A DNA stretch of 40,521 nt from Halioglobus sp. (GTDB taxonomy: Bacteria; Pseudomonadota; Gammaproteobacteria; Pseudomonadales; Halieaceae): NCBI GenBank assembly GCA_029287595.1, contig JARFQU010000197.1, positions 1 through 40,521 on the forward strand. The letters run 5' to 3'. The position numbers and the translations under genes are program-made. Shown one piece after another: positions 11,395 to 19,147 of the stretch (position 1 is the stretch's first letter; every line of letters begins with the position of its first letter). The notes below the pieces were generated by a model. The model had not been told where the DNA came from. It was given only the letters and a program-made list of their open reading frames with translations, and searched no databases.

Positions 11395-12069
11395 ATGGGT
11401 ATGGTCGATTGGCCCGCGGGCGAGGGACCCCGCGACAAGTTGCTGGGCAAGGGTGCTGAGGCACTTTCAGACGCCGAATTGCTGGCGATACTGCTGCATA
11501 CCGGCTACCGCGATTGCAACGCACTGGAACTGGCGCGCAAGCTGCTGGGTCAGTACGCGGGCCTCGATGGTGTGATGCGCGCGCAGCGCGCCAGCCTGCT
11601 GGCCTGCACCGGCGTTGGCAATGCCAAGTACGCCCGCCTGCAGGCGTCCCTGGAGCTGGCGCGACGCCAGGCGCTGCAGGTGTTGTGTTGTAGTGACGTG
11701 CTGTCCAGCCCCAATGAAACGCGTCGCTTTCTGCAGCACCACCTGGGGGGCCACACCCGCGAGGTATTCAGTTGCCTGTTCCTGGATAGCCAGCACCGGG
11801 TGCTGCGCTGCGAGGACCTGTTCCTGGGCACCCTGGACGGGGCCGCAGTCTACCCGCGGGAGGTGGCGGTGCGGGCCCTGCAATACCATGCTGCCGCGGT
11901 GATATTCGCCCACAATCACCCCTCGGGGGTGGCCGAGCCCAGTGCTGCTGATCGGCGCATTACCGAACGCTTATGCGCCGCCCTGGCCCTGCTGGATATC
12001 AGGGTGCTGGACCACATCATAATCGGCCGTGGCCGGGAATACTCGTTCGCCGAACAGGGGCTGTTATAG
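11395..12069 (+). CDS. radC: RadC/YicR family JAB-domain protein
   Basis: A 224-aa protein of the RadC family. The first about 100 residues contain helix-hairpin-helix-like segments (LACTGVGNAKYARLQ, about 71-85). The rest is a JAB1/MPN metalloprotease fold with all metal ligands of the JAMM motif: H173, H175, S183 and D186 in HNHPSGVAEPSAAD. Despite its name, the family has no proven role in recombination repair; its substrate is unknown. The frame is open upstream to 11287, but 11395 is chosen because AGGAGGAG lies six bases before it and the length then matches the family. It diverges from coaBC and precedes rpmBG, a widely conserved arrangement. Confidence 0.94.
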   Translation: MGMVDWPAGEGPRDKLLGKGAEALSDAELLAILLHTGYRDCNALELARKLLGQYAGLDGVMRAQRASLLACTGVGNAKYARLQASLELARRQALQVLCCSDVLSSPNETRRFLQHHLGGHTREVFSCLFLDSQHRVLRCEDLFLGTLDGAAVYPREVAVRALQYHAAAVIFAHNHPSGVAEPSAADRRITERLCAALALLDIRVLDHIIIGRGREYSFAEQGLL

Positions 12070-12104
12070 CGCCGCGAGGGCCCCATGACGCGCCCATGTT
12101 TGGC

Positions 12105-12133
12105 TTGCTATGGCAGTAGCCTTCTGGTATAAA
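12105..12133 (+). promoter_or_regulatory. Candidate sigma-70 promoter of rpmB-rpmG
   Basis: TTGCTA (12105-12110) and TATAAA (12128-12133) are separated by 17 bases, the optimal distance. TGG directly before the -10 makes it an extended -10 promoter. The stretch after it, GTCGCGCTCCGCGCGG, is very GC-rich, as in promoters under stringent control by ppGpp; that regulation is inference. The leader to the rpmB start would be about 87 bases. Confidence 0.65.
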
Positions 12134-12226
12134 GTCGCGCTCCGCGCGGCTGGGCCACTGTTTCGCCCACAAACGCATACCGTTTTTTAACTGATTCCCG
12201 CGTGTTTTTTGGGAGAGAAATTGATC

Positions 12227-12463
12227 ATGGCTAGAGTATGTCAGGTTACCGGCAAGCGTCCGGTAACAGGAAATAACGTATCACACGCAAAAAACCGTAC
12301 GCGTCGCCGTTTTTTGCCCAACCTGCACCAGCACCGCTTCTGGATTGAATCCGAGAAGCGCTTTGTCAGCTTGCGTGTTTCCAGCAAGGGCATGCGTATT
12401 ATCGACAAGAAAGGCATTGAGCAGGTGTTGGCGGACATGCGCACCCGCGGCGAAAAGGTTTAA
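12227..12463 (+). CDS. rpmB: 50S ribosomal protein L28
   Basis: A 78-aa basic protein of the large ribosomal subunit. [20 protein letters not shown] and [12 protein letters not shown] are diagnostic for L28, and the C-terminus [19 protein letters not shown] is also typical. The start at 12227 is fixed by the conserved MARVC and by GGGAGAG eight bases upstream; in-frame codons before it are not part of the protein. It forms a two-gene operon with rpmG, 12 bases downstream, with its own promoter and a strong terminator. Confidence 0.98.
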   Translation: MARVCQVTGKRPVTGNNVSHAKNRTRRRFLPNLHQHRFWIESEKRFVSLRVSSKGMRIIDKKGIEQVLADMRTRGEKV

Positions 12464-12475
12464 GGGAGAACAGTA

Positions 12476-12631
12476 ATGAGAGAAAAAGTCAGGATGAATT
12501 CTTCAGCTGGTACTGGCCACTTCTATACCACTGACAAGAACAAGCGCACCACTCCGGACAAGTTGGAGATGAAAAAGTACGATCCCGTTGCCCGCAAGCA
12601 CGTGATGTATAAGGAAGGCAAAATCAAGTAG
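12476..12631 (+). CDS. rpmG: 50S ribosomal protein L33
   Basis: A 51-aa basic ribosomal protein of the large subunit. It begins [19 protein letters not shown] and ends [23 protein letters not shown] (split: [23 protein letters not shown]), the standard L33 blocks. It has no cysteines at all, so it is the zinc-independent (C-minus) form. GGGAG lies nine bases before the ATG. It is the second gene of the rpmBG operon and is followed by a rho-independent terminator. Confidence 0.98.
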   Translation: MREKVRMNSSAGTGHFYTTDKNKRTTPDKLEMKKYDPVARKHVMYKEGKIK

Positions 12632-12653
12632 TGCCTTGCTGTGCAGTACCCTT

Positions 12654-12680
12654 AAAACCCCGGCTAGCCCGGGGTTTTTT
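12654..12680 (+). terminator. Rho-independent terminator after rpmG
   Basis: CCCCGG (12658-12663) pairs with CCGGGG (12669-12674) around a five-base loop CTAGC, extended by AAAA/TTTT and followed by a run of six T (12675-12680). It ends the rpmBG transcript ahead of mutM. Confidence 0.93.
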
Positions 12681-12723
12681 GCATTTGGGTCATTTGTTGA
12701 CGCGTACCTGAGAGCCTCTGCCG

Positions 12724-13536
12724 ATGCCGGAATTACCTGAAGTTGAAACGACCCGCCGCGGAGTCGAGCCCTATAGCCGGGGTCGCACGGTGCGCCAGCT
12801 GGTGGTGCGTGAGCCCCGACTGCGTTGGCCGGTGCCGCCCGACTTGCCCCGGCTGATGCAGGGTCAGGTCATAGAGGCCGTGGAGCGGCGCGCCAAGTAC
12901 CTGTTGTTCCAAACTACCAATGGAACCCTGATGGTGCACCTGGGGATGTCCGGTTCGCTGCGTGTGGTGGAGCCCGGGGAACCACCCGGCAAGCACGATC
13001 ACATCGATATCCTGATGCAGGAGGGCGCCAGCCTGCGCTTCAACGACCCGCGCCGCTTTGGCTCTTTTCTATGGCTGGAGCCGGGTGAGCAACACCCCCT
13101 GTTGCGCCATCTGGGTCCGGAACCACTGTCCGAGGCGTTTGATGGCGATATGCTGTACCGTCGCTCCCGGGGTCGCAAAGGGCCGGTAAAACAGTTCATC
13201 ATGGACGGAAAAGTCGTGGTTGGTGTTGGTAATATTTACGCTAACGAAGCGCTGTTCCTCTCCGGCATTCGCCCCGATCGCGCCGCGGGGCGTATTTCTG
13301 CCGCCCGCTACCAGCTCCTCTCGAATAATATTAAGCAAGTACTCACTTCTGCTATAGAGCAGGGGGGGACTACACTGAGAGATTTTGTTGGGGGCGATGG
13401 GAAGCCTGGCTACTTTGCCCAGCAGTTATATGTGTACGGCCGGGCGGGGCAGCCCTGCAAGCGCTGCCAGAGTCCGTTACGCGAGACGCGCCTGGGTCAG
13501 CGCAGCAGCGTCTATTGCGTGGCCTGTCAGCGCTGA
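12724..13536 (+). CDS. mutM: Formamidopyrimidine-DNA glycosylase
   Basis: Base-excision repair glycosylase/AP lyase that removes 8-oxoguanine and formamidopyrimidines. The N-terminal [10 protein letters not shown] holds the catalytic Pro2 and Glu3. The lysine-containing segment RRAKYLLF (about 55-62) and the helix-two-turn-helix with [13 protein letters not shown] (about 167-179) are conserved. The C-terminal zinc finger has C245, C248, C265 and C268. Length 270 aa is typical. It lies after the rpmBG terminator, a common gammaproteobacterial neighbourhood, and must use its own promoter. Confidence 0.97.
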   Translation: MPELPEVETTRRGVEPYSRGRTVRQLVVREPRLRWPVPPDLPRLMQGQVIEAVERRAKYLLFQTTNGTLMVHLGMSGSLRVVEPGEPPGKHDHIDILMQEGASLRFNDPRRFGSFLWLEPGEQHPLLRHLGPEPLSEAFDGDMLYRRSRGRKGPVKQFIMDGKVVVGVGNIYANEALFLSGIRPDRAAGRISAARYQLLSNNIKQVLTSAIEQGGTTLRDFVGGDGKPGYFAQQLYVYGRAGQPCKRCQSPLRETRLGQRSSVYCVACQR

Positions 13537-13590
13537 ACAGGCTACACTGTAAAGGCTAAGGGGAACGGGAAGGGAACCCGGGAGATGACT

Positions 13591-14007
13591 ATGAAAATAA
13601 AACAAGGCGCTCGCCGCGCCACAACAGCCCTGATGATTGGCTGCCTGCTGCTGCCGCAGGCACTCTGGGCCCAGAGTTCAATTGATGACAGTCCTAACGA
13701 ATTTGCCATGGTTGGCGATCTGTTGGTGGCGCGCCCCATAGGCGCTGTCATGACCGTGGGGGGTGCCGCGGTTTGGCTGGTCAGCCTGCCTTTTACGCTG
13801 ATGGCGGGGCACGCCGGCGAAGCAGCAGAGACCTTGATGCTGGGGCCGGCCCAGGCCACGTTCTGGCGTTGCCTGGGTTGTCGCAATACCGGCTACACCG
13901 GTAAAGACACTGCCCAGAATGAAAGGAACGCAGCCAAGCAGGAGGCTGAGGAGCAAGCCGCTCTGGAGGAAAAGCATCCTTACGTAGGTCCCAGCGACTT
14001 CCCCTGA
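13591..14007 (+). CDS. Small exported or membrane protein of unknown function
   Basis: A hypothetical protein of about 138 aa. It has a basic n-region (MKIKQGARR), a hydrophobic stretch ending LLLPQALWAQ that looks like a cleavable signal peptide, one further strongly hydrophobic segment (PIGAVMTVGGAAVWLVSLPFTLMAG, written as PIGAVMTVGGAAV and WLVSLPFTLMAG), and then a hydrophilic, Glu/Ala/Lys-rich tail. A CLGC pair (about residues 92-95) follows the membrane segment. Similar short proteins with a 'RPxGxxxTVxGxxxxLVSLPFT' core occur in gammaproteobacteria, but I know no function. The start is ATG 13591, six bases after GGGAG; ATG 13585 is the alternative. It lies between mutM and coaD, a position where other genera often keep a ferredoxin gene. 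Confidence 0.72.
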   Translation: MKIKQGARRATTALMIGCLLLPQALWAQSSIDDSPNEFAMVGDLLVARPIGAVMTVGGAAVWLVSLPFTLMAGHAGEAAETLMLGPAQATFWRCLGCRNTGYTGKDTAQNERNAAKQEAEEQAALEEKHPYVGPSDFP

Positions 14008-14018
14008 TTCGACACTGC

Positions 14019-14048
14019 CGGGACCGGCACCTGCGGGGGCCGGTCCCG
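14019..14048. terminator. Hairpin between convergent genes (possible bidirectional terminator)
   Basis: CGGGACCGGC (14019-14028) pairs perfectly with GCCGGTCCCG (14039-14048) around a ten-base loop. It lies right between the convergent stop of the unknown gene at 14007 and the coaD stop at 14049-14051. There is no T-run on either side, so it may act as a 3'-end stabiliser or a weak terminator. Confidence 0.55.
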
Positions 14049-14606
<558 letters not shown>

Positions 14607-15203
14607 CTATCGTCCGGCATCCCGTTCGGCGATGTACAGGCGATAGGCCACCCCGCCCGCGGTTTTTTCCCGATGCGCCAGCCAGTCCCCGGGAACCTGG
14701 GGTGCAGGGTCTGATGCGGCGGTTTCGATGTAGACCATGGCCTGGGGGTTAAGCAGGTGCTGGTCGACCAGGGCGCTGCAGGCAGGCTCTACCAGAGACT
14801 GCCCGAATGGGGGGTCGATAAATACGATGTCATAGGGCTGGCGGGCCGCGTCCAGGAAGTGTAATGCCGACCCACCATGGCAATATCCTGAAGTGGAGGC
14901 CTGCAGGGTCTGCAGGTGTTCCCGCAACCGCGCCAGGGCGACGGGTGATTGCTCGATGAAGTCGCAGTGGCCTGCCCCGCGCGATAGGGCCTCCAGGCCC
15001 AGTGCCCCGCTGCCGGCAAAGAGATCGGCACAGCGCGCGCCCTGCAGCCTTGGCGCCAGCCAGTTGAACAGTGTTTCGCGGATGCGGTCGGTGGTAGGGC
15101 GCAGGCCAGGCTCCGCCGGGAAAGCCAGTTTGCGGCCGCGCCAGCGTCCGCCGATAATGCGCAGTTGCCCGGGCTTGCCCATGCCTTTTGAGTGTCTCGC
15201 CAT
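14607..15203 (-). CDS. rsmD: 16S rRNA (guanine966-N2)-methyltransferase RsmD
   Basis: Methylates G966 of 16S rRNA using S-adenosylmethionine. The 198-aa protein starts with a short basic segment, then LRIIGGRWRGRKLAFP (about 14-29) and LRPTTDRIRETLFNWL (about 34-49). The SAM motif I is DLFAGSGALGLEALSRGA (about 60-77), and the catalytic motif is FIDPPFG (about 131-137). The frame extends far upstream antisense to ftsY, but the family length and the RsmD-like N-terminus fix the start at 15203. It is divergent from ftsY, with which it shares an 80-base intergenic region containing an 18-bp palindrome. Confidence 0.96.
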   Translation of the reverse strand: MARHSKGMGKPGQLRIIGGRWRGRKLAFPAEPGLRPTTDRIRETLFNWLAPRLQGARCADLFAGSGALGLEALSRGAGHCDFIEQSPVALARLREHLQTLQASTSGYCHGGSALHFLDAARQPYDIVFIDPPFGQSLVEPACSALVDQHLLNPQAMVYIETAASDPAPQVPGDWLAHREKTAGGVAYRLYIAERDAGR

Positions 15204-15233
15204 TTCTTCGCGTCGTGCAAGGGTGGTAGGATA

Positions 15234-15251
15234 GGCGCCTGCGCAGGCGCC
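15234..15251. promoter_or_regulatory. 18-bp perfect palindrome between rsmD and ftsY
   Basis: The half-site GGCGCCTGC is followed directly by its exact reverse complement. It is centred 31 bases before the ftsY start-codon neighbourhood and in the middle of the 79-base divergent spacer. A zero-loop palindrome of this size could bind a dimeric regulator or form a hairpin in the ftsY leader; no known operator was recognised. Confidence 0.5.
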
Positions 15252-15282
15252 CGGTCTGCGGACATACTCTACCACGACAACT

Positions 15283-16470
15283 ATGAAATTTTTTAAACGC
15301 AAGAAAGCGGTGGATGCCCCGGCAGCACCGGCTGACCCTGCACAGCCCCAGGGACAATTACCGGAACAGGAAGTGCCGGCGTCCGACACCGCTGCTCCGG
15401 CGGTTGTTGCGGAGCCACCGCAAGCGGTTGGCGCGGTCGAAACGACTACCGAACCAGTGGCGCCCGCGGAAGCGGGAGTCGCCGAGTCAGAGCAGAATCG
15501 CGAGCCGTCGGTAGCACCCCCATCGGGTGATGACGAAGCCTCCGGCTTTTTTACCCGCCTGCGCCGCGGGCTGGGCCGCACCAGTGGCACTCTGGTCCAG
15601 GGCCTGGGTACCCTGTTCCTGGGCCGCAAGGAAATCGACGAGGACTTAATAGAGGAGCTGGAATCCCGCCTGCTGCTGGCCGACGTCGGCGTGGACGCTA
15701 CGGTGGAGATTATCGAGCACCTCACCCAGCGCGTCTCGCGCAATGAGCTGACCAGTCCGCAAGCTTTGCAGGGTGCCCTGCAGGAGGAGTTGCTGGCGCT
15801 GCTGCAGCCCTGCGAGCAACCGCTGGATGTGAGCCTTGGCAAACCCTATGTCATATTGATGGTAGGGGTTAACGGCGTGGGCAAAACCACCACCATTGGC
15901 AAGCTGGCGCGCCATTATATGGCCGAGGGGCGCTCGGTGATGCTGGCTGCGGGGGATACTTTCCGCGCGGCGGCGGTAGAGCAGTTGCAGGTTTGGGGCG
16001 AGCGCAATGACGTTCCGGTAGTGGCCCAGCATACCGGTGCGGATAGCGCCTCGGTTATTTACGATGCCCTGCAGGCGGCTCAGGCGCGGGGCATCGACGT
16101 GCTTATCGCCGATACCGCCGGCAGGTTGCACAATAAAGACAACCTCATGGAAGAATTGAAGAAGGTGGTCCGGGTGATGGGTAAACTGGACCAGGCTGCG
16201 CCCCATGAAGTGATGCTGGTGCTGGATGCGGGTACCGGGCAAAACGCCCTGGCCCAGGCTGCCCAGTTCCAGCAGTGGGTGGGGGTAACGGGCATCAGCC
16301 TGACCAAGCTGGACGGTACCGCCAAGGGCGGCGTTATCTTTGCCATTGCCAAAAAACTGGGCCTGCCGATTCGTTATATTGGCGTTGGGGAGGCGGCACA
16401 AGACCTGCGGCCTTTCCAGGCAGGACAATTTGTCGAGGCGTTGTTCGCGGGGGATGACAGCGCTGCATGA
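15283..16470 (+). CDS. ftsY: Signal recognition particle receptor FtsY
   Basis: SRP receptor GTPase that docks ribosome-nascent chain complexes at the SecYEG translocon. The 395-aa protein has an N-terminal A domain rich in Ala, Pro, Glu and Val (about 8-85), an N domain (about 90-175), and the G domain. Motifs are GVNGVGKTT (195-203), AAGDTFRAAAVEQL (about 225-238), IADTAGRL (about 277-284), and TKLDGTAKGG (about 345-354). The stop overlaps the ftsE start (ATGA), so ftsY-ftsE-ftsX form a translationally coupled operon as in E. coli. The ribosome site is weak. Confidence 0.97.
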   Translation: MKFFKRKKAVDAPAAPADPAQPQGQLPEQEVPASDTAAPAVVAEPPQAVGAVETTTEPVAPAEAGVAESEQNREPSVAPPSGDDEASGFFTRLRRGLGRTSGTLVQGLGTLFLGRKEIDEDLIEELESRLLLADVGVDATVEIIEHLTQRVSRNELTSPQALQGALQEELLALLQPCEQPLDVSLGKPYVILMVGVNGVGKTTTIGKLARHYMAEGRSVMLAAGDTFRAAAVEQLQVWGERNDVPVVAQHTGADSASVIYDALQAAQARGIDVLIADTAGRLHNKDNLMEELKKVVRVMGKLDQAAPHEVMLVLDAGTGQNALAQAAQFQQWVGVTGISLTKLDGTAKGGVIFAIAKKLGLPIRYIGVGEAAQDLRPFQAGQFVEALFAGDDSAA

Positions 16471-17132
16471 TCAGCTTTGACCGGGTCAGCAAACGCTATG
16501 CCCAGGGCCACGACGCCCTGCGGGAAATCAGTATTGATATAGCCCGGGACGAACTGGTGTTTCTCACCGGCCATTCCGGTGCCGGGAAAAGCACCCTGTT
16601 GCGCCTGATCATGCTGATGGAGCGGCCCAGCCGAGGTCAGCTCACGGTTGACGGGCGCAACCTGGCAACGGTGGGCCCTCGCGGTGTGCCCCGTCATCGC
16701 CGCGATATCGGGGTGGTGTTCCAGAATCACCAGCTGCTGTTTGATCGGCCGGTATTTGACAATGTTGCGTTGCCCCTGATTATCGCCGGTTACGATTACC
16801 GGGAGGTGGGCCGCAGGGTGCGCGCGGCCCTGGACAAGGTTGGCTTACTGGAGCGAGAGCGCGCCATGCCGGTCACGCTCTCCGGTGGTGAGCAGCAGCG
16901 GGTGGGCATCGCCAGGGCGGTGGTGGGCAAACCCAATATTCTGTTGGCAGATGAACCCACCGGCAACCTGGATCCCTTGTTGTCTGCGGAAATCATGCAG
17001 CTGTTTGAGGAGTTCAACCGGGTCGGCGTCACCGTATTGATTGCCAGCCATGACCTGGCGCTGATTTCCCGCCTGCGCCATCGCATTATTACCCTGCGCG
17101 ACGGCAGACTGGTTACCGGGAGCGCCTTGTGA
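16467..17132 (+). CDS. ftsE: Cell division ATP-binding protein FtsE
   Basis: ATPase of the FtsEX complex, which activates periplasmic amidase activators at the septum. This 221-aa ABC protein has Walker A GHSGAGKST (35-43), the Q-loop in GVVFQNHQLL (about 86-95), the signature LSGGEQQRV (about 136-144), Walker B ILLADEPTGNLDP (about 156-168) and the H-loop in ASHD. It starts with ATGA overlapping the ftsY stop and ends overlapping the ftsX GTG, so all three are coupled. Confidence 0.97.
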   Translation: MISFDRVSKRYAQGHDALREISIDIARDELVFLTGHSGAGKSTLLRLIMLMERPSRGQLTVDGRNLATVGPRGVPRHRRDIGVVFQNHQLLFDRPVFDNVALPLIIAGYDYREVGRRVRAALDKVGLLERERAMPVTLSGGEQQRVGIARAVVGKPNILLADEPTGNLDPLLSAEIMQLFEEFNRVGVTVLIASHDLALISRLRHRIITLRDGRLVTGSAL

Positions 17133-18094
17133 GCGGCCGGCGCGAGGGTGCCAGCCAGAGTCGTGCCGAATTTCGGGATGTGTATAACGCCTGGTTGCGG
17201 CATCATCGCCTGTCGGCGGCGGACAGCCTGTTTCGCGTCCTGGATAACCCGGTTTCCAGCGCTCTCACCTGGCTGGTGATAGGCATCGCCCTGGCTTTGC
17301 CCGTGGGCCTGAATATCGCCCTGGACAACGTCGGGCAACTGAGCGGCAATTGGGACAGCCCCGCGCAGATATCCCTGTTTCTGCGCGATGGTGTGTCAGT
17401 CGAAACGGCGGGCGAACTGCAATCCCGGCTGGAACAGCGGGACGAGGTCGCTGCCACACGCTTTATCTCACGGGAACAGGCGCTGGAGGAATTCAGTGCG
17501 CTGTCGGGTTTCGCCGATGTACTGGCCAGCCTGGAACAGAATCCCCTGCCCAACCTGATCCTGCTGACCCCGGCTGGCCAGTATCAGGGGGGCTCGTTAG
17601 CCTCTCTGCGGGAGGAGCTGGAGGCTCTTCCTGATGTCGCCGAGGCGGTGCTGGATATGGAGTGGCTGCAGCGGCTCAACAGCCTGATGGAGCTCACCCG
17701 CAGAGGAGTGCTGGCCGTGGGTGGGTTGCTGGTTCTGGGCGTGGTGCTGATTCTTGGCAATACGATACGCCTGGCAATTGAGAGCCGGCGCGATGAGATA
17801 GTGATCGTGAAGCTGGTGGGAGGTAGCAACGCTTTTGTGCGCCGGCCCTTCCTCTATACCGGGTTGTGGTACGGCGTTGGCGGTGGTGTGTTCGCCGCCA
17901 CACTGGTGGCAATTTCCCTGTGGTTTCTCGCGGGGCCGGTAGGGGAGCTGGCGGAACTGTACCAGAGCAGTTTCCAACTGGGTGGCCTGGGTGTGATGGG
18001 TGCCCTGAACCTGGTTATTCTCGGGGGGCTGCTGGGCTTGGCTGGATCGTGGCTGGCGGTAGCGCGCCACCTGGCGGCGATAGAACCACGCTAA
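17129..18094 (+). CDS. ftsX: Cell division protein FtsX (permease-like)
   Basis: Membrane partner of FtsE. The 321-aa protein has a cytoplasmic N-terminus, a first membrane helix (about 50-70), a periplasmic domain carrying FISREQALEEF (about 112-122), and three further membrane segments near 190-210, 245-265 and 288-308. The start is GTG at 17129, overlapping the ftsE stop (GTGA). It is the last gene of the ftsYEX operon; rpoH follows after 145 bases with its own control region. Confidence 0.95.
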   Translation: MSGRREGASQSRAEFRDVYNAWLRHHRLSAADSLFRVLDNPVSSALTWLVIGIALALPVGLNIALDNVGQLSGNWDSPAQISLFLRDGVSVETAGELQSRLEQRDEVAATRFISREQALEEFSALSGFADVLASLEQNPLPNLILLTPAGQYQGGSLASLREELEALPDVAEAVLDMEWLQRLNSLMELTRRGVLAVGGLLVLGVVLILGNTIRLAIESRRDEIVIVKLVGGSNAFVRRPFLYTGLWYGVGGGVFAATLVAISLWFLAGPVGELAELYQSSFQLGGLGVMGALNLVILGGLLGLAGSWLAVARHLAAIEPR

Positions 18095-18131
18095 AAACCG
18101 GCTTATCATGATTTATCGCAACGTGTTGATA

Positions 18132-18156
18132 AATATAAATAATTTTTATTTATATT
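18132..18156. repeat. AT-only inverted repeat upstream of rpoH
   Basis: AATATAAATA (18132-18141) pairs with TATTTATATT (18147-18156) around a five-base loop. All bases are A or T, so it may act as an easily melted or bent promoter-upstream element rather than as an RNA hairpin. TTGATA (18126-18131) and TATATT (18151-18156) could form a poor sigma-70 promoter with a 19-base spacer. Confidence 0.5.
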
Positions 18157-18166
18157 GCCCTGAATC

Positions 18167-18193
18167 GGAACTTTCACGGTATTAGCACTCTAA
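18167..18193 (+). promoter_or_regulatory. Candidate sigma-E (RpoE) promoter of rpoH
   Basis: GGAACTT (18167-18173) is the consensus -35 of the envelope-stress sigma factor RpoE. TCTAA (18189-18193) matches the -10 class (TCTGA/TCTAA/TCAAA), with 15 bases between them. The E. coli rpoH P3 promoter is of the same type, GAACTT, 16 bases, TCTGA. The predicted transcript start is near 18200, giving a leader of about 40 bases. The -10 lies inside the CIRCE element. Confidence 0.75.
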
Positions 18194-18208
18194 TGGAAAG
18201 AGTGCTAA
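18182..18208. promoter_or_regulatory. CIRCE element (HrcA operator) upstream of rpoH
   Basis: TTAGCACTC (18182-18190), nine spacer bases, then GAGTGCTAA (18200-18208): a letter-perfect match to the CIRCE consensus TTAGCACTC-N9-GAGTGCTAA. CIRCE is bound by HrcA, a repressor whose folding depends on GroEL, and normally controls groESL and dnaK/hrcA operons. Here it is 31 bases before the rpoH start codon, covering the predicted sigma-E -10 and the transcript start, so a bound HrcA should block rpoH transcription. Confidence 0.9.
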
Positions 18209-18239
18209 AATCGCGAACCCTGTTGATGGAGAACTGTTT

Positions 18240-19094
18240 ATGAGCAAGAGTCTGCAAGCGGTAGACCAGATGGTACCGGGAGCCAATCTAGCGGCCTATG
18301 TACAGGCGGTGAGCAGTATTCCTATTCTCAGCGTGGAGCGGGAACGGGAGCTGGGAGAAGACCTCTATTACAACGACAACCTGCAGGCGGCGCGGGAGCT
18401 GGTCATGTCCCACCTGCGGTTCGTGGTACACATTGCGCGCAGCTACTCCGGTTATGGCCTGGCGGAAGCCGACCTGATCCAGGAAGGCAACGTTGGCCTG
18501 ATGAAGGCGGTCAAGCGCTACAATCCGGAGAAGGGTGTGCGCCTGGTGTCTTTCGCCGTGCACTGGATCAAGGCTGAAATGCACGAATATATCCTGCGCA
18601 ACTGGCGTATCGTCAAGGTTGCGACTACCAAGGCCCAGCGCAAATTGTTCTTTAACCTGCGCAGCGCCAAGAAAAATCTCGCCTGGTTGAGCGCCGAAGA
18701 GGCACAGGCTGTGGCCCAGGACCTGGGTGTGGATGTCAAGGAAGTGCAGCGTATGGAAGGCCGGCTGAGCAGCCGTGACCTGGCCTACGACATGTCCGCG
18801 GATAGCGATGATGACGATGCCTGGCAGGCGCCCCAGGCCTATCTGGAAGATCACAGTGCGGATCCCGCTCTGATGGTGGAGTCCAGCGATTGGCAGCAGG
18901 ACAGCGAAACGCGGCTGCATGAAGCCCTGTCCGCACTGGACGAGCGCAGCCGGGATATCCTCGCGCAGCGTTGGCTCGCAGAGGAGAAAGCAACCCTGCA
19001 CGAACTGGCGGCACGGTATGAAGTGTCTGCGGAGCGCATTCGCCAGCTGGAGCAGAATGCAATGAAAAAGCTGCGGAGCGCGATCGCGGCCTGA
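18240..19094 (+). CDS. rpoH: RNA polymerase heat-shock sigma factor RpoH (sigma-32)
   Basis: Directs RNA polymerase to heat-shock promoters. The 284-aa protein has region 2 with HLRFVVHIARSYSGYGLAEADLIQEGNVGLMKAVKRYNP (within about 58-96, given here as HLRFVVHIARSY and LIQEGNVGLMKAVKRYNP), region 2.4 with FAVHWIKAEMHEYILRNW, the diagnostic RpoH box AQRKLFFNLR (132-141), and a C-terminal helix-turn-helix near 251-275. GGAGA lies eight bases before the ATG. The upstream region holds a perfect CIRCE and a sigma-E promoter, so both HrcA and RpoE probably control it. It follows ftsYEX as in most gammaproteobacteria and ends at a strong terminator. Confidence 0.97.
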   Translation: MSKSLQAVDQMVPGANLAAYVQAVSSIPILSVERERELGEDLYYNDNLQAARELVMSHLRFVVHIARSYSGYGLAEADLIQEGNVGLMKAVKRYNPEKGVRLVSFAVHWIKAEMHEYILRNWRIVKVATTKAQRKLFFNLRSAKKNLAWLSAEEAQAVAQDLGVDVKEVQRMEGRLSSRDLAYDMSADSDDDDAWQAPQAYLEDHSADPALMVESSDWQQDSETRLHEALSALDERSRDILAQRWLAEEKATLHELAARYEVSAERIRQLEQNAMKKLRSAIAA

Positions 19095-19103
19095 TTCTCC
19101 TGA

Positions 19104-19129
19104 AAAGGGGCGGTAGCAACCGCCCCTTT
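19104..19129 (+). terminator. Rho-independent terminator after rpoH
   Basis: AAAGGGGCGGT (19104-19114) pairs with ACCGCCCCTTT (19119-19129) around an AGCA tetraloop, nine bases after the rpoH stop. The T-run is short (the three T of the stem, then CTGT), but the 11-bp stem is perfect. Confidence 0.85.
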
Positions 19130-19147
19130 CTGTATTACAATCCTCCT

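Noticed and set aside
15204-15842. 213-residue N-terminal extension of RsmD
   Set aside because: The open frame runs antisense through ftsY, is Ser/Arg-rich as expected of a shadow, and RsmD is normally about 200 aa.
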